Shown here in pieces: positions 1 through 7,583 of a DNA stretch of 64,000 nt (positions within the stretch are counted from its first letter, which is position 1; every line of letters begins with the position of its first letter). Position numbers and translations under genes: made by a program. Source of the DNA: Belnapia moabensis DSM 16746 (lineage in GTDB: Bacteria > Pseudomonadota > Alphaproteobacteria > Acetobacterales > Acetobacteraceae); assembly GCF_000745835.1 (NCBI RefSeq), contig NZ_JQKB01000011.1, forward strand, positions 1 through 64,000. The letters run 5' to 3'. The notes beneath the pieces were generated by a model. It did no database searches. It saw nothing but the letters and a program-made list of their open reading frames with translations, and had not been told where the DNA came from.

Positions 1-263
1 CGGATCAGCGTCTGCACCTCAGCTTCCTGGGCCGTATCCAGCAGGCGCTGTTCGTCGGGTTTGCGGCCGCGCGGCTTGCCGACCAGCCCTTTCGCGCCCT
101 CAGCTGCAAAGCGCTGGCAGATGTTGATCACCCCGGTCCGGCTCAGCCCGACCTGCTCGGCAATCTCCCGAAAGGTCAGGCCGCGCTGACGAAGCCCGAC
201 CACCTGCCGCCGGCGCTCTTCCTGAGCCGCCGCGGGCAGCTTGCGCATGTCCACGTGCCTCAT
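1..263 (-). CDS. IS630-type transposase, N-terminal part (runs off window)
   Basis: The reverse strand is open from an ATG at 263 to the window edge, giving 87 residues without a stop. The protein is a basic helix-turn-helix domain: residues about 20-50 contain the LRQRGLTFREIAEQVGLSRT-type recognition helix, followed by a short GRKP linker typical of IS630/Tc1-mariner transposases and their orfA-like proteins. The catalytic DDE domain would lie outside the window. The first 330 bases are therefore probably the end of an insertion sequence; I could not place its terminal inverted repeat. It could also be a stand-alone orfA or a fragment. Confidence 0.75.
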   Translation of the reverse strand, partial: MRHVDMRKLPAAAQEERRRQVVGLRQRGLTFREIAEQVGLSRTGVINICQRFAAEGAKGLVGKPRGRKPDEQRLLDTAQEAEVQTLI

Positions 264-336
264 GCCCGCGAACTTGGATCCCCAGTCAATCAGATCAAGA
301 CAATGAGGGCCGCATCAATAGCCGAATGCCGTGGCT

Positions 337-669
337 TTATCGATCCGAGGTACTGGCCTGCGCGGCACGCACGGCGCGGCGCAGTTTGGCGATGCCGACC
401 CGGACATGGCCATTGCCGCAGAGCCGCAAGCCTTCGGCGGCCAGGCTGCGGGAGGGTTCCTGCGCCGCGGTAGGCATCCCGGCCAGGCGGGCGGCGAGGC
501 TGCCGCAATACTCGATGGTGTCGGTGGTCACGCGCGGACCTGGCTCCGCCGACGCGGACATCGCCAGGACCAGGAGCAGCGCGGGTGGCGTGACGAGGCT
601 TTGCATTATGCGCCAGCATGCGGCGCGCGGCCTCATCCGGCGATGGGCTGGGGATGACGCTTCGGTCAT
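337..669 (-). CDS. Small secreted protein with two cysteines, unknown function
   Basis: A 110-residue protein begins 8 bases beyond the sensor kinase stop. A GAGG motif overlapping that stop lies about 6 bases before the ATG, which decides this start; a second ATG at 606 would give 89 residues beginning right at the hydrophobic signal sequence. The segment PPALLLVLAMSASA looks like an export signal. The mature part has a YCG and an LCGNG cysteine and a basic C-terminal helix, so a single disulfide is plausible. I do not recognise the family. Its position as last gene of a protease/two-component operon suggests an envelope role, which is inference only. Confidence 0.6.
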   Translation of the reverse strand: MTEASSPAHRRMRPRAACWRIMQSLVTPPALLLVLAMSASAEPGPRVTTDTIEYCGSLAARLAGMPTAAQEPSRSLAAEGLRLCGNGHVRVGIAKLRRAVRAAQASTSDR

Positions 670-676
670 GGCAGCC

Positions 677-2065
677 TCAGGGCTTCGGCAGGCGCAGCAC
701 GACGCGAAGGCCGGCTGGGCTGCGACCGGGCGTGGCATCCTCGAGACGCAGCTCCCCAGCATGCAGATGGACCACCGCCTGGACCAGCGATAGGCCGAGG
801 CCGGAACCAGGGGTCGCGCGGGCCTTGTCGGCGCGGAAGAAGCGCTGGCCCGCACGGGCGCGATCCTCCTGCGAGAGCCCAGGGCCGTCGTCGCTGACCG
901 CGACCTCGATCGTCGCCGGCAGGGCATGGGCAACCAGCCGCACCGTGCCCCCGACGGGGGTGAATTTGATGGCATTGTCGAGAAGGTTGGCGATCGCCTG
1001 CAACACCAGGTCGCGGTCGCCCACAAGATCCAGCCGCTCCGGCAGATCCGTGACCAGCTGCTGCCCGCGCGCCTCGGCCGCCACCTCGTAGATCTCGGCG
1101 GCATCGGCCAGGACGGGAACGAGGTCGAAGGGAGCGAAGGCGGCCCGGCGGGCACCGGCCTCCGCCTCGGCGATGCGCAACAGGGCCTGGAAGATGCGGC
1201 TGATGCCGTCGAGATCGGCGATGCCCTGCTCGATGGCGGCGCGGAGCGTGGCCTCGTCCGGCGGGGCGCCGGGTCGCGCCCCCTCCGGCGCCTCGGAGAG
1301 CGCATCCTCCAGCTTGGCGCGGGCCCGGGCGATCGGCGTCCGGAGGTCATGGGCGATGGCGTCCGAGACGCCGCGCACGCCCTCCATCAGGGTGACGATG
1401 CGCTCCAGCATGATGTTGAGCGTCTGGGCCAGCCGGTCGAACTCGTCGCCGCGCCCGGAGAGCGCGACGCGCGAGGCGAGGTTGCCGCCGGCGATCGCCG
1501 CGGTGGTGGCGAAGACCGGGCGCATGCGCGTCTGCAAGGCATGGCGCAGCATCCAGGCACCGAGCAGGGCGAAGAGCACGACGGCGCCGGAGGCCCAGAG
1601 AACCCCCTCGGTCAGCAGGCGGCGCAGCTGCTCGCGCTCCGATTCGTCGCGGCCGACGATGAGGCGAAGGCCAGGCAGGTCGAGGCGATGCAGCCGTGCC
1701 TCGGCGGCGATGCCATCATGCAGGACGCGGGTGCGGAACCAGGAACCCTCGTCGGGAGGGGCGTTCGGCCAACGGTCGAGATTGCCGGCGAGGCGGCGGG
1801 TGCCTTCCGCCTCCATTAATAGGTAGATCGACTCGTTCTCCACATCGACGGCGAGCCGCTCCTCGATCGCCTCGGCGAGGCCCGTCGCGCCCGCCTCGCG
1901 CCAACGCTCGGCGAGCGCGATGGCATCGGCGCGGACGGCGGCATCGGTCTGTCGGTCGAGCGCGCCCGCCGTCGCCCACCATAGCACGGCGACGAGGGCG
2001 ATGGCGGCGGAGGCGAACATCGCCGCGAAGAGCAGCGCGAAGCGGAAGCCGGCGCTGCGCAGCAA
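677..2065 (-). CDS. Membrane sensor histidine kinase with HAMP domain
   Basis: A 462-residue sensor kinase of the OmpR-partner class. An N-terminal membrane segment (residues about 8-35), an extracytoplasmic domain of about 110 residues and a second membrane segment near residues 155-175 precede a HAMP linker. The phosphoacceptor H box reads HDLRTP, followed by an N box with NLLDNAIKF and glycine boxes DDGPGLS and GSGLGLSLVQA. The start is a TTG; no ATG or GTG lies upstream in frame after the regulator gene. It follows the response regulator by 77 bases and is presumably its cognate kinase. The extracytoplasmic domain gives no clue to the signal. Confidence 0.9.
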   Translation of the reverse strand: MLRSAGFRFALLFAAMFASAAIALVAVLWWATAGALDRQTDAAVRADAIALAERWREAGATGLAEAIEERLAVDVENESIYLLMEAEGTRRLAGNLDRWPNAPPDEGSWFRTRVLHDGIAAEARLHRLDLPGLRLIVGRDESEREQLRRLLTEGVLWASGAVVLFALLGAWMLRHALQTRMRPVFATTAAIAGGNLASRVALSGRGDEFDRLAQTLNIMLERIVTLMEGVRGVSDAIAHDLRTPIARARAKLEDALSEAPEGARPGAPPDEATLRAAIEQGIADLDGISRIFQALLRIAEAEAGARRAAFAPFDLVPVLADAAEIYEVAAEARGQQLVTDLPERLDLVGDRDLVLQAIANLLDNAIKFTPVGGTVRLVAHALPATIEVAVSDDGPGLSQEDRARAGQRFFRADKARATPGSGLGLSLVQAVVHLHAGELRLEDATPGRSPAGLRVVLRLPKP

Positions 2066-2142
2066 CCGTGGCGGCCCGAGTGCGAGGCTCGGGGCGAGTC
2101 CTGGGGACAGCGCCTGCTCGCCGCGGCGATCGGCGGCCTGCT

Positions 2143-2823
2143 TCAGGGCTCGGCCCGGATCATGTAGCCGGCGTTGCGCACCGTATGGATCAGCGGCTTG
2201 TCGAAGCCCTTGTCGAGCTTCTGGCGCAGCCGCGAGACATGCACGTCGATGACGTTGGTCTGCGGATCGAAATGGTAGTCCCAGACCTTCTCGAGCAGCA
2301 TGGTGCGCGTCACCACCTGGCCGACATGGCGCATAAGGTGCTCCAGCAGGCGGAATTCGCGCGGCTGCACGTCGATGCGCTTGCCCGCGCGCATCACCGT
2401 GCGGGAGAGCAGGTCGAGTTCCAGGTCGGCGACGCGGAGCTTGGTGGCGGGCGCATCGACCGAGGGGCGGCGGCCGAGCGCCTCGACCCGGGCCAGAAGC
2501 TCGGCGAAGGCGAAGGGCTTGGTCAGGTAGTCGTCGCCACCGGCCTTCAGCCCCTTCACCTTCTCATCCACCGCCGAGAGGGCGGAGAGGAAGAGCACGG
2601 GGGTGCGGTTGCCCTGGCTGCGCAGTGTCTCCACCAGCCGCACGCCGTCGACGCCGCCGGGCAGCATGCGGTCGAGCACCAGCATGTCGAATTGCTCGGA
2701 TGCCGCGAGGAAGAGCCCGTCCCGCCCGTTCGTCGCGTGCTCGACGGTATGGCCGGCCTCCTGCAGCCCCTTCTTCACGAAACGGGCGACCTCGGCATCG
2801 TCCTCGACCAGCAGAATGCGCAT
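2143..2823 (-). CDS. OmpR/PhoB-family response regulator
   Basis: A 226-residue two-component regulator. The receiver domain (1-115) has the acidic pair near D8-D9, the phosphoacceptor D51 in VLDRMLPGG and the conserved lysine in LTKPF. The C-terminal winged helix (about 130-226) carries the DVHVSRLRQKLD recognition region typical of the OmpR/PhoB class. The gene lies 30 bases downstream of the trypsin-like protease gene and 77 bases upstream of the sensor kinase, all on the minus strand, so protease, regulator and kinase are probably one transcript. Closest functional analogues by layout are CpxR- or CzcR-type envelope regulators; the target genes cannot be read from the sequence. Confidence 0.93.
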   Translation of the reverse strand: MRILLVEDDAEVARFVKKGLQEAGHTVEHATNGRDGLFLAASEQFDMLVLDRMLPGGVDGVRLVETLRSQGNRTPVLFLSALSAVDEKVKGLKAGGDDYLTKPFAFAELLARVEALGRRPSVDAPATKLRVADLELDLLSRTVMRAGKRIDVQPREFRLLEHLMRHVGQVVTRTMLLEKVWDYHFDPQTNVIDVHVSRLRQKLDKGFDKPLIHTVRNAGYMIRAEP

Positions 2824-2853
2824 GGCAGCGGGTGTCCTTGTGGATGCGGTATG

Positions 2854-3930
2854 TTACCCCTGACCCGGGCGGCGGCCAACCTGGACAGGCAGCTCGCGCT
2901 CCCGCCCCTCGCGCAGCACGGTCAGGCGGACGGTCTGGCCGGGCGCGACGGCGGCGACGGTGCGGACCAGGGCGCGCGAGGTCTCAACGCGGTCACCATT
3001 GATGGCGACGACGACATCGCCCTGGCGCAGTCCAGCGCGGCCGGCCGGGCTGGTGCGCTCGACCCCAGCGATGAGCACGCCGCGGCGGGCGGGACGGCCG
3101 TCCTCCGGCACCAGGTCCTGCACCGAGACGCCGAGCCAACCGCGCTCCACCCGCCCGTCGCGCCGCAGCTGCTCGATAACCGGCCGCGCCAGGTCGGAGG
3201 GGGTCGCGAACCCGATGCCGGCCGAAGCGCCGGAGGGCGAGTAGATCGCCGTATTGATGCCGATCACCTCGCCCTGGGCGTTGAACAGCGGCCCGCCCGA
3301 GTTGCCCGGATTGATCGCGGCATCGGTCTGGATGAAGTCGTCGAAGGGGCCGGCGCCGATTTCCCGCCCGCGCGCCGAGACGATGCCCGAGGTGACAGTG
3401 CCGCCGAGGCCGAAGGGATTGCCCGCCGCCAGCACCCAGGAGCCGACCCGCGTCGTCCCGGAACTGCCCCAGGACACGGCGGCGAGGCTGGCCGGCGGCT
3501 CCACCTTCAGCAGGGCGAGGTCGGTCAGCTCGTCGGAGCCGACGATCCGGGCGGTGAGCTCCGTGCCGTCCTGCAGCGAGACGACGACGCGGCTGGCATT
3601 GCCGATGACGTGGTTGTTGGTGACGATGAAGCCGGCCGGGTCGATGACGAAGCCGGAGCCGGCCCCCGAGACCTCCTGCCGGCGGTTGCGCAGCCGGTCG
3701 CGGAAGTAGCGCTCGAGCGGCGTGCCACGCAGCTCGGGCGGGAGCTGGGCGACCGTGGTCTCGCCGGTGACGGCGATGTTGACCACGGCAGGGAGGACGC
3801 GCTCGGCCAGGTCGGCGAAATCCGGCAGCAAGCCGCGCTGGGCGCTGGCCGGGTAGGGCGTGGTCGCGCAGCCGGTGAGCAGGGCGGCGAAGGCGAGGCC
3901 GGCATGGCGGCGCGTCAAGGTGGCGGACAT
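2854..3930 (-). CDS. DegP/DegS-type periplasmic serine protease (lipoprotein)
   Basis: A 358-residue trypsin-like protease of the HtrA family. The N-terminus has a twin-arginine-like RR pair followed by a lipobox ending in C21, so it is probably a lipid-anchored periplasmic protein. The triad is visible as H107 (TNNHVIG), D137 (LTDLALL) and S211 (GNSGGPLF). A single PDZ domain follows (about 265-358), as in DegS rather than the two of DegP. First gene of a probable operon with a two-component system, which suggests a role in sensing or handling misfolded envelope proteins. About 105 bases separate it from hrpB; no clear promoter was picked out. Confidence 0.92.
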   Translation of the reverse strand: MSATLTRRHAGLAFAALLTGCATTPYPASAQRGLLPDFADLAERVLPAVVNIAVTGETTVAQLPPELRGTPLERYFRDRLRNRRQEVSGAGSGFVIDPAGFIVTNNHVIGNASRVVVSLQDGTELTARIVGSDELTDLALLKVEPPASLAAVSWGSSGTTRVGSWVLAAGNPFGLGGTVTSGIVSARGREIGAGPFDDFIQTDAAINPGNSGGPLFNAQGEVIGINTAIYSPSGASAGIGFATPSDLARPVIEQLRRDGRVERGWLGVSVQDLVPEDGRPARRGVLIAGVERTSPAGRAGLRQGDVVVAINGDRVETSRALVRTVAAVAPGQTVRLTVLREGRERELPVQVGRRPGQG

Positions 3931-4035
3931 CAGGGGGGCGCGGTCCTCGGGGGAAAGGGCGTGGCGGTACTCGGTCGGACCCGAGTTTGGGAAGATGGAT
4001 GCGATCCTTCAACCTCCGGCCAGGTGAAGGTCGGT

Positions 4036-6537
4036 TCATCCGCCACGTCCGGGGCGGGGCGGGTCGGCTTCGGCGCTGGCCGGGTCCTCTGGCCAATTGT
4101 GCTTGGGGTAGCGGCCGCGCATCTCCTTCCGCACCTCCAGCCAGCCGCCGCGCCAGAACCCGGCGAGGTCCCCGGTGACGGCAACCGGCCGGCCAGCCGG
4201 GGATAGCAGCGCGACCTGGAGCGGGACGCGCCCCCCGGCCAGCGGCGGCAGGCGCGTCAGGCCGTAGAGGTGCTGGGGCCGTGCCTCTAGGGTCGGCGTC
4301 TCGCCAGTATAGTCGATGGCGGCGCTGCGCCCGGCCGGCAGTGCGAGCCGAGCGGGCAGCGCGGCACCGAGCCGCTGACGGCGCTCCCAGGGAAGATTCG
4401 CAAGCAACATGTCGGGGAGGTTCAGCGCGGCAAGTTCGGCCAGGCGGGAGCGGCCATGCAGATGCGGGGCAAGCCAATCCTGCACCGTGGCGATCAGGCT
4501 GGCGTCGGCGAGGTCGGGCCAGCCCTCGCCCTCGACCTGGCGCATCCAGCGGAGCCGGGCCTGGAGCTGGCGCGCAGCCGGCGTCCAGGGCAGGTCACGC
4601 AGGCCGCGCTCGGCAACCGCCTCGGCCAGCGCCGCCGCGACCAGCCCGGGATCCGGGTTGGGCAACGGCTGCTCCTCGAGCACCAGCGGGCCGAAGCGAA
4701 GGCGGCGCCGGGCCAGCACCGCGCCGGCCCGCGCATCGAAGGCGGCGCCTTCCTCGCGGCGAAAGCGGTCGGGGAAGCGGGCCTCCAGCACCGCGCGGTC
4801 GAGCCGGGCGGCCATGCGGATGCGTGCCTCGGTTCCCTGCAGTTCGAGATCGGCGACGGCGAGCAGCGGCGACTTCGCCAGCGGGTCGGTCGAGGCCAGG
4901 CGGGCGCCCTGACCCGAAGCCAGCCGGAAGGCGCCGGCCATGACGCCGCGCATGGCGGCGATGCGGTCGGGAAAGCCCGCGGCCAGCAGCGCGCCCGGAT
5001 CGCCCTCGGGCAGGGCACTGCCATGCAGCCCGAGCCGGCGGCGATGCAGGGCGGCGGCGCGGCGGATGCGCTGGACGGTCGGGCGGTCGGCATTCGGGTG
5101 GTCGCCGCCGTGCAGCAGGTCGAGGCGGAGGGTGATGTCGCTCGGCGCCTCCCTTCCCCGGATCGGGTCCCGTTCCTCGAGGAGGGCAGCGAGGTCGGCA
5201 GCCAGCGCCCCTTCCCCCTCTCCCTCCGCGGCACCCAGCATGCGGGCCAGGCGGGGATGCGTGCCGAGCCGCGCCATCCGGCGGCCCATGGCGGTGATCC
5301 GTCCCTCGGCATCGAGCGCATCGAGGTCGCGGAGCAGCGCGCGGGCGGCCGCCAGTGCCCCGGTGGGCGGCGGGTCGAGCCAGGCAAGGTCGGCCGGCGC
5401 GGCGCCCCAGGCGGCGAGGTCGAGGGCGAGACCGGACAGCTCCTCCTCCAGGATCGCCGGCCGGTCCTGCGACGCCAGGCCGCGATGCAGCGCCTCCGAC
5501 CAGAGGCGGATGGCCACACCCGGCGCGGTACGGCCGGCACGCCCGGCGCGCTGCTCGGCCGCAGCCTTGCTGATGCGCACCGTGACCAGCCGGGCGAGGC
5601 CGGTCGCCGGATCGAGGCGCGGGCTGCGCCGGAAGCCGCCATCGACGACGATGCGGACGCCGGGGACGGTCAGCGAGGTCTCGGCGATGGAGGTGGCGAG
5701 CACCACCTTGCGCCGCGGCCCGGGCGTCAGCGCCCAGTCCTGCTCGGCCGGCGGCAGCTCGCCATGGAGCGGCAGCACATCCGCCGCGATGCCGGAGAGG
5801 CGCTCCGCGGTGCGGCGGATTTCACCCCAGCCGGGAAGGAAGGCGAGCACGTCGCCCTCATGCTCGCGCAACGCGGTGCGGATGGCGCCCGCCACCGCCT
5901 CTGGCAGGTCGCGCGGGTCGGCAAGGTCGCGCGGCCGGTGCTCCACGGTAACGGGCCAGGCGCGGCCGAGCGATTCGATGGTCGGCGCGTCGCGCCGCTC
6001 AGGCACGCCGGGACCAGCGCCCATCAACCCAGCGAAGCCGGCGCCGTCGAGCGTCGCCGACATGGCGAGCAGCCGCAGCTCCGGGCGGAGGCCGCGCTGC
6101 AGGTCGAGGCAGAGGGCGAGCGCCAAGTCGGTATCGAGGTTGCGCTCATGCGCTTCATCGAAGAGCACGCCGGCGACGCCTTCGAGTCCCGGATCGGATT
6201 GCAGGCGGCGGACCAGCAGCCCCTCCGTCACCACCTCGACCCGCGTCGCCCCCGAGACGGCGCGGTCGAGCCGCGTCGAAAGGCCGACGGTGCCGCCGGG
6301 GGCTGACTCGCCCAGCAATTCGGCCATCCGGCGGGCGGCGGCGCGCGCGGCGACGCGGCGGGGCTCGAGGACCAGCAGCTTGCCGCCTGCGGCCCAGGGC
6401 TCATCGTGCAGGACAAGCGGGACAAGCGTGGTCTTGCCGGCACCGGGCGGGGCAATCAGCACGGCATTCGGCCCAGCCCGGAGCGCGGTGGTCAGCGCCG
6501 GCAAGGCCTCGGCGACAGGGAGGTCGAGGGGAAACAT
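4036..6537 (-). CDS. hrpB: ATP-dependent RNA helicase HrpB
   Basis: An 833-residue DEAH-box helicase. Walker A is APPGAGKTT near residue 30, motif II is DEAH followed by ERNLD near residue 120, motif III is SAT, and the C-terminal helicase half has the QRAGRAGR motif VI. A helicase-associated region and the HrpB-specific C-terminal domain fill the rest; the length fits the family (about 800-850). I start at the ATG at 6537 because family members begin FPLDLPVAEALP there; an ATG 36 bases upstream adds 12 unrelated residues. HrpB is a widespread bacterial helicase of poorly defined role. It stands alone between an upstream intergenic region and the downstream protease gene. Confidence 0.95.
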   Translation of the reverse strand: MFPLDLPVAEALPALTTALRAGPNAVLIAPPGAGKTTLVPLVLHDEPWAAGGKLLVLEPRRVAARAAARRMAELLGESAPGGTVGLSTRLDRAVSGATRVEVVTEGLLVRRLQSDPGLEGVAGVLFDEAHERNLDTDLALALCLDLQRGLRPELRLLAMSATLDGAGFAGLMGAGPGVPERRDAPTIESLGRAWPVTVEHRPRDLADPRDLPEAVAGAIRTALREHEGDVLAFLPGWGEIRRTAERLSGIAADVLPLHGELPPAEQDWALTPGPRRKVVLATSIAETSLTVPGVRIVVDGGFRRSPRLDPATGLARLVTVRISKAAAEQRAGRAGRTAPGVAIRLWSEALHRGLASQDRPAILEEELSGLALDLAAWGAAPADLAWLDPPPTGALAAARALLRDLDALDAEGRITAMGRRMARLGTHPRLARMLGAAEGEGEGALAADLAALLEERDPIRGREAPSDITLRLDLLHGGDHPNADRPTVQRIRRAAALHRRRLGLHGSALPEGDPGALLAAGFPDRIAAMRGVMAGAFRLASGQGARLASTDPLAKSPLLAVADLELQGTEARIRMAARLDRAVLEARFPDRFRREEGAAFDARAGAVLARRRLRFGPLVLEEQPLPNPDPGLVAAALAEAVAERGLRDLPWTPAARQLQARLRWMRQVEGEGWPDLADASLIATVQDWLAPHLHGRSRLAELAALNLPDMLLANLPWERRQRLGAALPARLALPAGRSAAIDYTGETPTLEARPQHLYGLTRLPPLAGGRVPLQVALLSPAGRPVAVTGDLAGFWRGGWLEVRKEMRGRYPKHNWPEDPASAEADPPRPGRGG

Positions 6538-6720
6538 GCGAGCGGCATAAGGCCAAAGCGCGAGGTTTGACACCGGCGCGCGACAATTGCCCCAAGGCGC
6601 GACATGCGGATGCGACAGGCGGGCGCGAGAACAGCCTCACCTCTTCGCGTTCACGGCACTGGACGCAGGAGGCGGATGTCGATCCGCCGCGGGAGACACG
6701 TCCAGGGTGCGAAAAAGACT

Positions 6721-6748
6721 TTGCTCGCGGCTCCGTGAAGTGTATACC
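6721..6748 (+). promoter_or_regulatory. Candidate sigma-70 promoter for the small gene at 6779
   Basis: TTGCTC at 6721 and TATACC at 6743 are separated by 16 bases, about 30 bases before the start codon of the following gene. A perfect inverted repeat GGCGGAT-GTCG-ATCCGCC lies at 6671-6688 between this site and hrpB. Both are weak calls made by eye. Confidence 0.3.
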
Positions 6749-6778
6749 GTATCCCATCGCGCAAATGTGAGGATGGCC

Positions 6779-7027
6779 ATGCAGACCAATCTCTCCTCTG
6801 GCAAGACCCGTCGCCTGCCCGCCGCCACCGCCGATGCCGCCGATACGCGCCGCCGCTCGCTGAGCGCGATGATCGCCCATAAGCGCCGCTGCCGCGATGC
6901 CGGCACACCGGACAGCGCGACCATCTCCAGCATGATCGATGCCTTCCTCGCCGCCGGCGGCGCGATCACCGCCTGCCCCCCTGCCTATGTCCTGCCGGTG
7001 CAGAACGGCGCCGGCCGCCAGGGCTGA
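6779..7027 (+). CDS. Small basic protein, unknown function
   Basis: An 82-residue protein. The ATG at 6779 is preceded by GAGG at a good distance; an in-frame ATG two codons upstream is less well placed. The protein is rich in Arg and Ala with a basic N-terminal half (TRRLP, DTRRRSL, HKRRCR) and a C-terminal segment IDAFLAAGGAITACPPAYVLP. No family recognised. It precedes another small unknown gene by 60 bases and ends in front of a strong terminator after that gene, so the two may form a short transcript. The strong G/C preference at third positions supports real coding. Confidence 0.6.
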   Translation: MQTNLSSGKTRRLPAATADAADTRRRSLSAMIAHKRRCRDAGTPDSATISSMIDAFLAAGGAITACPPAYVLPVQNGAGRQG

Positions 7028-7087
7028 CCCACCCGGTCGGCCCGATCCCGGGCCGGACCTGCCACCCCGCCAACGGATCACGCCCCC

Positions 7088-7438
7088 ATGTCCGAAATCA
7101 TCGTCTTCCCGCTCGCCCGCCCGCCAGCCCCCGGGACGCCTCGCAGCGGCGAGGAGGTCGCCACGCTGGCGGATCGGCTGAGCAAGATCGAGCGCAGCGA
7201 GAGCGGGGACGAGACGATCATGGAGCTGCTGGTCGATGCCGAGCTCGCGGCGCTGGATGCGCTGGCTGCGGCCCAGGCTCGCAGCCATGCGGATGTCACC
7301 CTGAAGCTCGCCACCCTGCTGCGGCGGGTGGAAGCCGAGGCGGAAAGCCTCATGCCGGATGGCGAGGTGGCGCTGCTGCGCTCCGCGCTGCGCGACATGC
7401 GGCGGCTGGCCCGCCGCCCGGTGGCCGCCCGGGCCTGA
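7088..7438 (+). CDS. Small helical protein, unknown function
   Basis: A 116-residue acidic, largely helical protein without membrane segments or recognisable motifs. The middle part alternates acidic and Ala/Leu residues (MELLVDAELAALDALAAAQA) and could form a helical hairpin. It follows the basic 82-residue gene by 60 bases on the same strand, and a 13-pair terminator lies 64 bases downstream. It could be a protein-interaction or regulatory partner of its neighbour, but nothing in the sequence shows this. Confidence 0.6.
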   Translation: MSEIIVFPLARPPAPGTPRSGEEVATLADRLSKIERSESGDETIMELLVDAELAALDALAAAQARSHADVTLKLATLLRRVEAEAESLMPDGEVALLRSALRDMRRLARRPVAARA

Positions 7439-7502
7439 GACAGCCTCGCCGCGGATTCGGCGGCGGGGGAGTGCATTTCAGCGATGGTTTGAGACCGGCC
7501 GG

Positions 7503-7539
7503 AGGCCGGGGGCGCTTCCGGCGTCCCCGGCCTTCTTTT
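7503..7539 (+). terminator. Rho-independent terminator
   Basis: A 13-pair GC-rich stem (left arm 7503-7515, right arm 7521-7533, one G-T pair) closes a 5-base loop and runs straight into TTCTTTTA. It terminates the two small genes before the DsbD-like gene, so that gene needs its own promoter. Confidence 0.85.
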
Positions 7540-7583
7540 ATGGGGGCTTGCGGTCGGGGCGGCCCTTCCCCCTTTATCCCGCC

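Noticed and set aside
1696-4206. Very long plus-strand open frame (836 codons) opposite the kinase, regulator and protease genes
   Set aside because: Arg/Gly/His-rich translation without domains; it is the antisense shadow of three well-supported minus-strand genes in GC-rich DNA.
7359-7583. Longer N-terminus for the DsbD-like protein
   Set aside because: It would run through a strong terminator; the ATG at 7584 starts exactly at the signal peptide.
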